Shown: positions 1 through 10,917 of the stretch, piece after piece
Position numbering within the stretch: the first letter of the stretch is position 1
Layout of the letters: each line of letters opens with the position of its first letter
NCBI RefSeq assembly: GCF_000499385.1
Contig: NW_013654547.1
Location: 1 to 17,896, forward strand
DNA: 17,896 nucleotides
Direction of reading: 5' to 3'
From: Eimeria necatrix
Taxonomy: Eukaryota; Apicomplexa; Conoidasida; Eucoccidiorida; Eimeriidae
Program-made: the position numbers and the translations under genes
The notes under the pieces: model-generated
Seen by the model: only the letters and a program-made list of their open reading frames with translations
Database searches by the model: none
Told to the model about the DNA's origin: nothing

Positions 1-580
1 TGGAACTCTCTGTGGAAATGTCCAAATTAAGGGTGTCCATACATATTCTGAGCAGCCCAAAATTGCCTTCTTAGATGGTGGGGCAACGGCAACAACACTT
101 TGTATTGCGAGGCAGGAAACATTAGCTACGTGGCAACTGCTAGGCCAAGATAAGCAAACACAAAGTCAACACAGCGAACGTGAAAAAAGCCTCCGATTCG
201 TCGACGCTTCTTAATACACGCAATCCTTTACTCTCGTTAGAAAGAGATCGGTGCAGATTCGGACTCCGGCTGCCCTTACTGATCAGCTACTCGCTGTGTG
301 TATCCACGGAAGCCTAAGAATTGCGGGAGTAAAGCGAAGCTGTTCATTTGTGGGGAAAATTACTTTCAACAGGCTGGGTGAAAGAAAAAGGTGTCGGCAT
401 CCACGATATGCTGGCATTCTGCTACGCACTACGCATGCACCATCGAACATCCAGCATGCGTCGGTAAATTAGACTACTAAAATGGCGAGGCACAAATGCC
501 CCAGCAGGCTGACAGTTTTTCTAAAAGCGAAGAGCAGCACCGGATGCCCCTTGAAGCTGGCAGCACTAGCAAATGCTGCA
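1..580 (+). repeat. Copy A of a diverged direct duplication (left end cut by window)
   Basis: This segment aligns in the same order with copy B. The matched blocks are CTGTGGAAA followed by TATTCTGAGCA and CCCAAA (A 10-62, B 589-645), a block ending GGCAAC...CAAGATAAGCAAA (A 92-157, B 959-1025), the words GTGTCGGC and TCCACGAT (A from 391, B from 1161), and CATTCTG.TACGCACTA (A from 414, B from 1184). A contains roughly 97 bp, within about 255-370, that B lacks. The repeat starts before the window, because homology is already present at base 2. No coding potential is recognised; a 73-codon frame inside it is not matched by a frame in B. It is probably an old segmental duplication or two remnants of one dispersed element. 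Confidence 0.7.
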
Positions 581-581
581 C

Positions 582-1310
582 TCACTATCTGTGGAAAGGT
601 CCTAATTATGGGTGACCGGTAACGTGCTTATTCTGAGCAACCCAAAGTCACCTCCTGAAGTCTCCAGACCACACAGAGCACGCCAGGACAAAACCACAGT
701 CCGACTTAGCAAGAAAGGAGTACGTTGACACTAAGGGTAGTAGCACATTGATGCTCCCACCTTTGTTTCTTCCCCCAACTCGTTCCCGACAGTCAAGTTT
801 AAGGGTGATTTCTTTTCGTGCTGGTTTCCTAAAACGGTGTTTGCTGCCTAGGCTGAGCTTACGCTACATTGAATAGATTATAGCAAAACCACCGTCCCAT
901 CATACTTACGTGTCACTACTTACGTGTCACTAGCTAGACATTAAGGCGTAGAACTGTTACAACCCGTCGTACTGCGCGGAAGAAGACGTTAGATACTTGG
1001 CAACTTCTACAGCAAGATAAGCAAAAACGGAGTCACGCAAGGACAACGAAAGCCGAAACGTCTCGAATTCAACAACGTTTCTTCATACCCGCAATCACAG
1101 TTTGTAGAGCCTACATTGGCGTGAACGGTTTCTCCCAACAGACACGGTAAAACGAAGAATGTGTCGGCTTCCACGATCTGCTGACATTCTGTTACGCACT
1201 ATGCCCGCATCATCCAATATCCCGGCATCCTTTGTTAGATATAAAAATTTCAAGGGAATGGCGCAAATAACTCTAGAGTAATCTGTACCGCAAAAGCACG
1301 CTGCACTACT
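582..1310 (+). repeat. Copy B of the diverged direct duplication, with extra DNA
   Basis: This is the second copy of the segment that begins at the window's left edge, about 579 bp downstream of copy A at its left end. Blocks match A collinearly, but the offset jumps from about 579 to 867 bp between the first and second blocks. B therefore carries about 280 bp (around 657-958) that A lacks. The offset then falls to about 770-776 bp because A holds extra sequence further right. The right boundary is soft: matching fades after the TGGCG at 1259. Mismatches and indels are frequent, so the duplication is old. No gene is supported. Confidence 0.65.
903..930 (+). repeat. Two perfect 14-bp tandem units (TACTTACGTGTCAC)
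   Basis: TACTTACGTGTCAC occurs at 903-916 and again at 917-930, immediately adjacent. It lies near the right end of the extra DNA that copy B carries relative to copy A. It could be replication slippage or a remnant of an insertion junction. It is too short to assign a role. Confidence 0.8.
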
Positions 1311-4300
1311 TCAAGCTTATTCTTGTAACCTACGTAGCGAGGTCGTTTTTTTTGTGGAGGGGCTCACCAGCTGTTGGCGCAAAGCAGCGATTTTCACTGG
1401 TTGATTACGCCACAGTATAAACACTTCAGGAGAGAGTTCGTGTTTAATTCCTGTGTTGCTGATATTCGATATTGGGCACACACTTGCATACTGCCCGACT
1501 GGGTCACTTTCTTTTGCATTAGGCGTCTACAGAATGACGCGCACTGAAACAAAATCTCTTGATATGCCGTTTCGTAAACCAGTGCATCGGCGAAAACAAA
1601 TGCAGACACTGCGTGTAAATACAGCCCTAATTCTCTGCTGCTTTATGAGTTAAGCTGTCACGGTTGCAACAGGTGCTGCAACTCGCATCTGCTAAAGAAG
1701 TGTTACAGGTACAATTATCATTAGCCGATGCATTGTTAGTGGGACTCACGAGCTGATGCAAAACGAGCCAAAAAGACATATACAACTAGGATCCCACAGA
1801 CAGTCTTTGTGAAAAATACCCAATGGTAAGCTCCTACAGATCACATGCTGCACCTTAAGACAAAAAAAAATCTATTTTTCAACCTTTACTCGAAAAGGAC
1901 GAGGAAGACTCCGTCGTCCAATTCCAAGCTCCAGCACACTCTGTTGGGCGGGAAGGAAGACCGCGATCGTCTCGAAAAGTAAAAACGGAGCATAAGGTCA
2001 GTGACCAAAGCGTGCGCATTGTGACAAGCAGCTGTACCTATTGGAACAAGTCAACTGCCTGACACCTTAAAATGCAAAAACGGGCAGGACGTACGTCCTT
2101 TAGACGCCCAACAGGTTTTTGTAAAGGTGAAAAGCCTTTGAAGACGCTTGCTAATTGGCGAAAAGATTCTAACAAAGCATTTTTTCCCCACGGCATCACG
2201 AGTAGCCGCGCACAAAATCCTTACGAAAGAATGACAGAGCTTCTCCATTTATTTCATAGCTGCAGCAAAAACGACAACTTCAGAGAGTTTTGGGGGAGTA
2301 ACAAGCTGTAGGTGTTTTGCCACAAATATCTGCACTGTAGGCCTCTTACAGACGCGCACGCACTATGATACCCGGTTCTAGCAGCCATTGAACGCCTCTT
2401 TTAAATCAGTAAATCGCACTTCATTGATGGGTCACAGCACCTCCGTTGTCTCATCTCTCCCACTGCGATTTTACGTTTTCTCTGTACTGTGTGAAGCTTA
2501 CTACCTGACTACTCACAAGTCAAAAACTGGCTTCCTTTATCACAACACACAAGCGAGCACTTGCACTGCATGGAAAAGCGTTTACCGGTAACCATGCGGC
2601 AACGTCACAAAGCTGTAAATGCACTGTACATAGAGGACGCAGACTAACGCGTATGGAACAGGCATCTGCGGTGCAGATTACATAGCTACTTCCTTACAGG
2701 GGTAAATTCTCAACAGACCAAACTGCCACTGCTTCAGCGAGCACCGTAAGTGCGAATCAATCTGGCCACTGTCCTTTCGAACCATTCGCTCAAGCAACGT
2801 ACAATCTGGCCAAAGACATAACAGAATGACAAGCACATAGCTGGCTCCACCGTTTTATAATGTAGGAAGTGTCTGGACGTTTCTTAATAACACTGTCGAT
2901 AAATTTCTGGGCTCTCTCTCTTCACCAAGCGTTAGCAGAATACGTGGTTGCTTTGCCGGCACCTACACAGTGGAGGACAAGTGGTAAGTCATTCGGAGGC
3001 AGTATTACGTGGCAGTAGTCAAGGGCACTCATAGAATTCATAAAAAAACACGCATAATTGGCAGATAACAAGCATTAGGTCTTCCAAAACGCATACGGGG
3101 AAGTGCAAAGACTTCAGGACCAAGAATACTCGGTTGGTGTCCCCTTAGACACACGTCCTGTGCATTAACAACATACGTGGGTGCGTCAGTTTCAGACCAA
3201 ACGTGAAAAAAAACCTGTCACAATGACACAGCACTACAATTATAACACAGCAGCATGCGGCAGAGGCGAACTGGAGCAAAGCCTACTTTCTAGGTACCCA
3301 GCAATATTTCGCAGCTCTGATAACTTGGGCTGAATTCTACCTCACCAAAAGGCCAAAGCTCCAACAGGAAAATAGCTTAAATGGAGAAAACTGAATCGGT
3401 TACAAGGGCCTGCCTTGCTCGTAGTACTTTGCATAAGCTCAGCGATGAATAGCGGATGAAGTGGGGAAAGTGCTTGAAGGCCAGACTATAAACACCGCAA
3501 CTTGAACACTATCGGCACTTCAAACTGAGCAGCCAATATTCGGCATGAAAAAAAGTGCGGATGTTTTAGCCAGAACATCATTTGTAAGGACGAGATGCAA
3601 GTATTTCCCTAATCATGACTGCATATTTCTCGCTCACACATTGAGGCTTGCGTATAATTTGTGAAACGCACTTTCTGTATTTGCAACGGAGCACGTAGCT
3701 GTTCCGCAGGCTCCTATTGCAGACAAAAGGACACATGCTTAAAGCTTAAGTGATGTTTCAAGGACTCTCGAGATCGGGAGCGCTTGGAGCTCACGGGTGC
3801 ACAGGTTGTTTTTCGCAGCAAGCTACAACATTGAAAACTTCACAGGGACAGCCACGGTAACGTTCCGTGAAGGCGTTCACAAATAGAGACAGTTGAAAGG
3901 GAAAGCGGTCAGAAAAGCCAAAGGGGCTGTCGTTCCGGAAAGGTGCGGTGAGTCGCGGACACCCATTACTGTCATAGCACACAGCGGTTACGGGACGCAC
4001 GTACTAGTAGTGCAAGGAGTGGTAACTAACTAAAAAAGTCGCTTCACTGCATTTTTCTGATGCTCTGTTAAATTTGACGCGACTGTAACTGAAGAATATG
4101 CCGATAGGAGTTTGCGCAAATCTCATCTTCGGCTTTACACGGGATGAGCATGAACCAAACCACATATACACGCAGACTATCAAAAAGCGCCCACAAAGAA
4201 CAGCTCTGAGTCATTCACATTTCCATAACAAAAAGAAAATTCTTCGAAATAAACGCATTGAAACTGGGACGCCCTTGATGGATGCAATTCGCTGCCAGGA

Positions 4301-6025
4301 AGCAATTTGGCTTTGGCATTCTTGTCATCTGAAGTAGTAGGAGGCGCACTGCCTGCCAGAGCAAAGCACGGCCGCTCCAAAAATTCATAGCGCTTAGCAA
4401 TAAAGGAAGGCGTCGATGGAAGAACTTATGTTTTCCATCTATAAAGACCTGGAATGGAACGCTTGCCAAACGTACTCGCTACGCACCGCCTCATTACCGG
4501 TAGGACCATCATCTTCAACGGCACAGACACGCAGCCACTCACTTACCTCAACCCTATTTAGTCAATGTGGGGTTCCCCCCTCTTCTTTAAACCTTGATGA
4601 ACACGTTATCTGTAAACGCAAAGCAATACAAAAGACTCCGACATGGCGTAGATGGAGCTTCTCCGTGGTGCTAGGCCCAAATTCATTTCACCAAAGACTG
4701 AAGACGGCCAATGGGTATTTAGGGGCCAGGCATTAAAGACTATCGTGCCCTTCACTGCAAACCCGTGAAAATTTAGCACCAGTCGTCAGCAAAGAAATTA
4801 TCCGGACCGCCAACTAATTGTGTAGTTTGATGTGTACTCGCTTGCTGGTAGCGCCGCAGCTAACTCACCGTCTTTTCAAGCATCAGTTCATCTCTTATAT
4901 TTCTGCCTTTGCATGCGCAAGACAACGTGAAGACAGTTTATGATGGGAAGAGCGTGAGGACGCTTGTCTTGTAGGATCTTAAGTGCTCTGACAGTTTAGG
5001 AACGCCTACTTGTTCGTTGCTTGTGGACAAACCCGACGAAAAGCCAAGAGCATCCCCACGCTCAACCACAAAGACGCGCTGCCAGCTTTCATACTGTCGC
5101 CGAAATATGTGTTCAGGCTTCACGGAAGCTGTTTTACAATCTACAATATCTGCATTTGGCAAGCGCTCTACGTAGACACTGCTATTGTCGAGCGAACAAT
5201 TGGGTCGCTTTAACACACGGCCTTATGCAGGTCGAGCCAGGAATGCACAAGTACGTTTAATGATAACTAAATTATGCTTCACTCAAATGTAAGAATTACA
5301 CTCAGTATGCACAGCTGTGTTGTACCAGGCAATCAGCTTACGAATAGGAACTTGAACCGTCTGTAGATAATCAGTGCGCTGCGTGTACAACCTTGCAGTC
5401 TGGCCGACTCCACCTGATACTGCAGTGAATGCGTTCATTGTTTGTACTGCAACCTGGCAGACATAAAGCTCTGAGCACTCATACCTTCACGTTTCATGCC
5501 ACGTACTTTCTGCCAAAATTTCAAGGTGCATTGAAATCTCTGTGGGCAGACACAGCATCATAAAGGTGTCCTTCTATACAGGCAACAGGCAGGAATGCTC
5601 AAAAGCTTCATGCAGCCAGGAGGTTGTCTGTAGGTGAAAAAAAGGATACGCATCCCAGTAGGTTCAAAAAGACTCACATACTAAGTATCCATGAAAGAAC
5701 AGTTGCACAAATGTTTATTAGCACTAATATGAGACAGTTGCTGCGCTGCCACACTTTATAAACACCAAACAGTACTATTTACACGCTTGCTTTGTAATTT
5801 CAGAGGCTGCGCCCTCACTGTTAATTAGCATCAGACATATTTACCTCTTTCATGGCAGGAGACGCAAGAATTCTTTACACCACGACCGCTCATTACTGGG
5901 CGTGGAGACCGCTACAACGAGTGCAGGGAGCTGGAAAGCATACGTCGAAAAACCACATATCTACTCACGAACTGCGACATATGCAATCTGACTCCTGCAT
6001 ACGTCCACTGGTACGGCTGCCTAAA
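1311..6025. other. Gene-poor stretch with no recognised feature
   Basis: Nothing here could be supported as a gene, RNA or mobile element. The longest open frame is 106 codons (4416-4736, plus strand), with no recognisable motif. Start-to-stop frames of 60-100 codons occur on both strands at about the chance rate. There are no long low-complexity tracts apart from short A or T runs of 7-9 bases. Exons of a split gene cannot be excluded by eye, because a short exon has no distinguishing mark without splice or transcript data. Confidence 0.5.
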
Positions 6026-6047
6026 ACATATGCATATACGTGTATAT
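6026..6047. other. 22-bp perfect alternating purine/pyrimidine tract
   Basis: From the A at 6026 to the T at 6047 every base alternates purine then pyrimidine with no break, and the tract contains CATATGCATATACGTGTATA. Such tracts can be flexible and, under negative supercoiling, can leave B-form. This one is mostly TA/CA/TG steps, so easy unwinding is more likely than stable Z-DNA. A run this long is unexpected in a window of this size. No gene is nearby to link it to a promoter. Confidence 0.75.
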
Positions 6048-7385
6048 CTCAAGAGCTATGATTGCCTCAATTTAATGGGCTAATTTGAAGACACACCGTT
6101 CCCCAGTAGGTTCAAACCAGTCAGCTCACGCAGCCACATAAAATATCAGTGCAGACTGCATGAAGATCATTCTACTAGGTAGTTAGCCCTTCGCCCTGCA
6201 AAGACTTCTTCAAAATGGTTCTACAACAAATGCTCTCAACAATACATAAAGCGATCGTGTTGTTAAAAAGCTACTGCAAATACTTTCAGCTACTTACTTC
6301 CTTTGAATCAGACTGCGCCCATTCAGTGGAACTGTGAGTAGTAGTAGCAGACTCTCCATATGATACGAATGAAACTGCAGAAATTGCCTATCGAAAGTGT
6401 AGGAAACAAACTCGAATGACCAATGCACTGGCTATTGTAATTACTGCGAGAATATAACGCGCCCTTTGAGCACATTGTACGGGACTGCGACTAAAAGGCA
6501 GTCTGAACCGGGTAGCTTACTGCCAAGCCTCCCGATACTACGATAGGCTCAATAAACGTGCAATTGTGCAAGCATAATCACAAAGCAGGAAAATGCGAAA
6601 GTTACTCATATCTACCTAGCCCCGTAAAGCCAACTGCGCGTGTGAGGTGTATGTCACATACACTTTTTCCTCACGTGCAAAAAGAAACATCACCGTACGA
6701 AAATGTCTGTAAAACCGCTTTGACCGAGTAAGAAATGTTTACGCCTCATGAGGTGCGCAAAGGAGGTTCGTACCTCGCTCTGTAGAATGCCGCGCACTGT
6801 AGCCACACAAAGCATCAACATTCTCCTAAAAGGAATTTCCACACAGGTACAAGATACCTCATTCAAATGCAGCCACTGTAAGGACTTTTAACAGAACGAT
6901 TATCTAAAGCTGTCCACTGATGGGATGCTAATCTGTGACTAGTCAGACCAATAAGGCTTTGTACGGGATGGCACTGCCGAAAGAATTTCCTGACAGCCAT
7001 GTGCGTGAAAAAGATAGACAGGATCCTTCAATGTGCAGCCGTCAGATGCAACTGTGATATGTAAAGGCCAGTGTGGGTTTTCTGACAGTCACCCACAAAA
7101 AATAGCAAAAGTTAGCGATATTGTCATGATTTGGAGAACTTCACTCCATGCGGAAGGCACTGTATTCTGTCCTTTAGTTTCCGGCTCATTATCACATTGA
7201 TGCGCTTTTACACCACATTTTCACTACATAGCAGAACCTACAGCCCGAATGATAACATAAAATGCATGCTGAATCTGGAGCCACGTACGAACGATCCGTT
7301 ATTATAGACCGTTCTAATGGACCATTGCTCACTCAAAATATCGCGGTAGAATGCAGTGATGGCGAGTTGGCAACCAAGTCAATCT
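6048..7385. other. Unannotated stretch left of the satellite array
   Basis: No gene or RNA is recognised. The last 200-300 bp (about 7200-7385) show weak, interrupted resemblance to the satellite: a CACTACATAGCAGAAC word, and an A-rich stretch ending ATGCTGA about 30 bp further on, match the unit's CACTCACATAGCAG...ATGCTGA region in order. This may be a badly decayed satellite unit. The resemblance is too weak by eye to give boundaries. Confidence 0.4.
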
Positions 7386-7458
7386 CCAAAACCTCTTTAC
7401 ATTAACTATACAGAGTCATCGCCAAAACGTCGATGCATTTCTCTATGGTGTTCAATAA

Positions 7459-7800
7459 TTTCGTGCAGCTACTCGCCGGCTTCTGCATTCTCAGAGCACA
7501 AAAGCCCCACTCACAGCGCTGATTCGCGCTAAAACACATATGCTGACACAAAGTCCTAATTATGCAAACAACAGCATGCTGGTATTCGCTACGAGCGCAA
7601 TGATCTCGTAGCGAGCAGGCGACAGAGCGACTTTAGGGACGAATAGGCAAATTCATGCAGAAAATGCCGTACCATCTGAAATTCCAATGTCGACTGCTTG
7701 AGGCTAAGGCGATTAGAATGAAACTCGTCTGTCCACTTTCAAAACCTAGGCCACCTTCCATGTCAAAAACATGAATGCTTTTATTTGTAATATTCAAAAA
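7459..7800 (+). repeat. Satellite unit 1 (type a)
   Basis: This is the leftmost clear unit, 342 bp. It lacks 6 bp of the hairpin region (CATTCTCAGAGC where others read CATTCGCAGGCTGAGAGA), so its hairpin is lost. It carries the type-a block GGCGACAGAGCGACTTTAGG. Sequence before the anchor back to about 7386 matches the tail of a unit (CTCTTTACATTAACTATAC against CTCTGTGCACTATCAAAAA), so the array begins inside a partly decayed unit. Confidence 0.9.
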
Positions 7801-8148
7801 TTTCGTGCAAATACTCGTCAGCTTCTGCATTCGCAGGCTGAGAGAACAAAAGCCCCACTCACACAGCTGATTCGAGCTAAAACAAATACGCTGACACAAA
7901 GTCTCGATAAGGCGAACAACAGCATGCAGGTATTCGCTACGAGCACGAGGGTCTCCCAGCAAACAGGCGACAGAGCGGCTTTAGGGCCGAATAGACATAA
8001 TCATGCAGGAAGCATCGTACGCTCTGAAATTCCAATGTCAACTGCTTGATGCCAAGGCGATTAGACTGAGACTCCTCTGTCCACTACAAAAAACTAGGCC
8101 ATACCTGCATGGCAAAAAATAAATGTTTTTCTTTGTTGCATTCAAGAA
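7801..8148 (+). repeat. Satellite unit 2 (type a)
   Basis: This unit is 348 bp. Its left 126 bp differ from the left 126 bp of unit 5 at only two positions, sharing private variants such as GTGCAAATAC, CAGCTGATTCGAGC and AGTCTCGATAAGG. Its hairpin is intact at 7819-7840: CAGC pairs with GCTG, CTGC with GCAG, the loop is ATTC and a TT bulge sits on the left side. The block at about 7969-8015 is type a (GACAGAGCGGCTTTAGGG). A 92-codon plus-strand frame runs from 7771 into this unit and ends at 8049. Confidence 0.93.
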
Positions 8149-8500
8149 TTTCCTGCAGCTACTTGTCAGCCTCTGCATTCGCAGGCTGAGAGAACAAAAG
8201 TCCCACTCACACAGCAGATCCAAGCTAAAACAAATATGCCGACACAAAGTCTTAATAATGCGAACAACAGCATGCTGGAATTGGTTACAAGCACTAGGGT
8301 CTCACAGAGAACAGGCGAAAAAGCAAGCTTAGTTCCGAACATGCATAATCATGCAGAAAACAGCGTACGTGCTGAAATTCCAATGTCAAATGCTTTGAGG
8401 CCAGGGCGATTAGAATGGAGTTCCTCTGTGCACTATCAAATACTAGAGCACGTCTGCATGACAGAGAAATATATGCTTTTTACTTTGTGGAATTCAAGAA
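8149..8500 (+). repeat. Satellite unit 3 (type b)
   Basis: This is the longest unit, 352 bp. It carries the type-b block (GGCGAAAAAGCAAGCTTAG...GCATAATCATGCAG). Its tail reads CTAGAGCACGTCTGCATGACAGAG followed by AAATATATGC, a version shared with the tail of unit 5. The plus-strand frame stays open through this unit and into unit 4 (8236-8541), because the usual stop after ATGTCAACTGC is replaced by a one-base longer CTTTGAGG version. Confidence 0.93.
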
Positions 8501-8846
8501 TTTCGTGCAGCTACTCGTCAGCTTCTGCATTCGGAGGCTGAGACAACAAGAGCCCCACTCACATAGCAAATCCGAGCCAAAACAAATATGCTGAAACAAA
8601 GTCTAAAAATCGCGAACAACAGCATGGTGGTATTCGCTACAAGCACTAGGGTGTCGCAGAGAACTGGCGAAAAACCATGCTCAGTTTCGAATACGCATAA
8701 TCATGCGAAAACACCGTACCGACTGGAATTCCAATGTCAACTGCTTGAGTCTAAGAAGATTAGAATGAAACTCCTCTGTGCATTATCAAGTGCTAGAGCA
8801 CTTCTGCATGAAAGGAAAAAATGCTTTTCTTTGTGGAATCCAAGGA
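8501..8846 (+). repeat. Satellite unit 4 (type b)
   Basis: This unit is 346 bp. It has a single change in the hairpin core (GCATTCGGAGG) and a type-b block (GGCGAAAAACCATGCTCAG). It carries CACATAG where units 2, 3 and 5 have CACACAG, which puts a TAG stop in the plus-strand frame. A one-base loss (CATGCGAAAAC) shifts that frame again. Confidence 0.92.
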
Positions 8847-9195
8847 TTCCGTGCAAATACTCGTCAGCTTCTGCATTCGCAGGCTGAGAGAACAAAAGTC
8901 CCACTCACACAGCTGATTCGAGCTAAAACAAATACGCTGACACAAAGTCTCGATAAGGCGAACAACAGCATGCCGATATTTGCTACGAGCAATAGAGACT
9001 CGCAGCGAACCGGCGAAAACCCTTGCTCAGTTCCGAGTACGCATAATCATGCAGAAAACGCCGTACTGTCTGAAATTCCAATGTCAACTGCTTGAGACTA
9101 GGGCGACTAGAATGAAACTCCTCTGTCCACTATTGAAAACTAGGCCACGTCTGCATGACAGAGAAATATATGCTTTTCTTCGTGAAATTCAAGAA
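8847..9195 (+). repeat. Satellite unit 5 (chimeric: unit-2-like left, type b right)
   Basis: This unit is 349 bp. Bases 8847-8972 match unit 2 (7801-7926) at 124 of 126 positions. To the right of AACAACAGCATG the two part company and unit 5 carries the type-b block (GGCGAAAACCCTTGCTCAG). The switch suggests gene conversion or unequal crossing-over with its breakpoint near 8972. Its tail shares CTGCATGACAGAGAAATATA with unit 3. Confidence 0.93.
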
Positions 9196-9545
9196 TTCCG
9201 TGCAGATAGTCCTCAGCTTTTGCATTCGCAGGATGAAACAACAAAAGCCCCACTCACATAGCAGATTCAAACTAAAACAAATGTGCTGGCACACAGTGCT
9301 AATTATGCAAACAACAGCATGGTGGCATTCGCTACAAGCGCTAGGATCTCGAAGCGAACAGGCGACAGAACGGATTTAGAGTCGAATGGGCAAATTCATG
9401 CAGAAAACAACGTACCCACTAAAATTCGAATGTCAATTGCATGAGGTTGAGGTGATTAAAACGAAACTCCTTCGCGCATTATTGAAAACTAGGCCACCGC
9501 TGCATGTCAAAAACATGAATGCTTTTCTTTGTGGAATTTAAAATT
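9196..9545 (+). repeat. Satellite unit 6 (type a, diverged)
   Basis: This unit is about 349 bp and among the more diverged internal ones. It reads CAGCTTTTGCATTCGCAGGATG, which weakens the hairpin stem on both sides. Its type-a block has drifted (GGCGACAGAACGGATTTAG), as has its tail (AATTCGAATGTCAATTGCATGAGG). Confidence 0.9.
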
Positions 9546-9889
9546 TTCCTGCAGCTGCTCGTCAGCTTCTGCACCCGCAGGCTAAGAACAAAAGCCCGAC
9601 TCACATAGCAGCTCCAAGCTAAAACAAATAAGCTGACACAGAGTCCTGAGCATGCAAACAACAGCAAGGTGGGATTCGCTACGAGCACTAGGGTCTCGCA
9701 GAAAACAGGCGAGGGAGCTGTTTTAGCGCCGAATAGACACAATCATGCAGGAACACCGTACCGGCTGAATTCGCAGTGTCAACTGCTTGAGGCTAGGGTG
9801 ATTAGGATGAAATCGCTGTGTGCACTATTAAAACCTAAACCATCCCCGATGTCAAAAAAATGAATGCTTTTCCTTGTGATATTCAAAAA
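9545..9889 (+). repeat. Satellite unit 7 (type a, diverged)
   Basis: This unit is 345 bp. Its hairpin loop region reads TGCACCCGCAGGCTAAG and the following AGAGAACAAAAG is shortened to AACAAAAG. It has a type-a block (GGCGAGGGAGCTGTTTTAG). The EcoRI-like GAATTC appears in place of the usual GAAATTCC. Confidence 0.9.
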
Positions 9890-10231
9890 TTCCGTGCAGC
9901 TACTTGCAAGCGTTTGGATTCGCAGCCTGAGAAAACAAAAGGCCCAGTCAAATAGCACATTTAAGCTAAAACAAATATGCTGACACAAAGTCCTAATTAA
10001 GCGAACAACAGCATGGTGGTATGCGAGCGCTAGGGTCTCGCAGCGAACAGGCGAAAAGCCATGCTCAATTCCGGATACGCATATCCTGACGAAAACACCT
10101 TACGTGCTGAAATTCCAATGTTAACTGCTTTGAGGCTTAGGTGATTAGAATGAAACTCCTCTGTTCACTATCATACACTGGAGCACGTTTCCATATAAAA
10201 AACGTGAATGTTTTTTTGTGGAATTCAAGAA
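9890..10231 (+). repeat. Satellite unit 8 (type b)
   Basis: This unit is 342 bp. The hairpin region is altered (CAAGCGTTTGGATTCGCAGCCTG). The type-b block reads GGCGAAAAGCCATGCTCAAT. About 6-8 bp are missing around GTATGCGAGCGCTAGG, where other units read GTATTCGCTACGAGCACTAGG. The tail (CTGGAGCACG) resembles units 3 and 4. Confidence 0.9.
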
Positions 10232-10580
10232 TTTCGTGCAGCTACTCGTCAGCTTCTGCATTCGCAGGCTGAGAGAACAAAAGTCCCACTCACATGGGAG
10301 TTGCAAGCTAAAACAAATAAACTGACCCAGAGTCCTGATCATGCAAACAACAGCATGCCGGTATTCACTGCGAGCACTTGGGTCTCGCAGCAAACAGGCG
10401 AGATAGCATCTTTGGGGCCGAAAAGACATACTCGTGAGGAAAATACCGTACCACCTGAAATTCTAACGCCAACTGCTTGACGCCAAGGCGATTAGAATAA
10501 AACTCCTATGTGCACTATCGAAAACTAGGCCACGCCTGCATGTCAAAAACATGAATGCTTTTCCTTGCGGAATTCAAGAA
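10232..10580 (+). repeat. Satellite unit 9 (type a, diverged)
   Basis: This unit is 349 bp with an intact hairpin core. It has a private CACATGGGAGTTGCAAGC variant and a drifted type-a block (GGCGAGATAGCATCTTTGGG). The plus-strand frame is open from 10208 to 10480 (90 codons) and ends at the stop that also closes the frame in unit 2. Confidence 0.92.
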
Positions 10581-10917
10581 TTCCGTGCAGCTACTCGTCA
10601 GCTTCTGCATTCGCAGGCTGAGGGAACAAAAGCCCCACTCACACGGCAGCTCCAAGTTAAAGCAGATATGCTGCCACAAAGTCTTTGCAGCGTGGTGATA
10701 CTCGCTGCGGGCACTAGGGTCTCGCAGCAAACAGGCGACAGAGCGGCTTTAGGGCCGAATAGACGTAATCATGCAGAAAACATCGTACTTTCTGAAATTC
10801 CAATGTCAATTGCTTTGAGGCCAAGGCGATTAGAATGAAGCTCCTCCGTCCACTATCAAAACCTGGGTACGCCTGCATGCCAAAAACATGAATGCTTTTC
10901 CTTGTGGAATTCAAGAA
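10581..10917 (+). repeat. Satellite unit 10 (type a, internal deletion)
   Basis: This is the shortest internal unit, 337 bp. It lacks about 12 bp around AATGCGAACAACAGCATG and reads AGTCTTTGCAGCGTGGTG instead. Its type-a block (about 10722-10768) is nearly identical to that of unit 2 despite their distance, differing at two positions over roughly 45 bp. The hairpin is intact. Confidence 0.92.

Noticed and set aside
4416..4736. 106-codon plus-strand frame, Ser/Thr-rich
   Set aside because: Chance length, no motif, and no splice context to extend it.
5654..6116. 15-base word CCCAGTAGGTTCAAA repeated 448 bp apart, with a GGTTCAAA core like a tRNA B-box
   Set aside because: No cloverleaf or A-box can be built around either copy, the flanks do not align, and a 15-base coincidence is plausible in this window.
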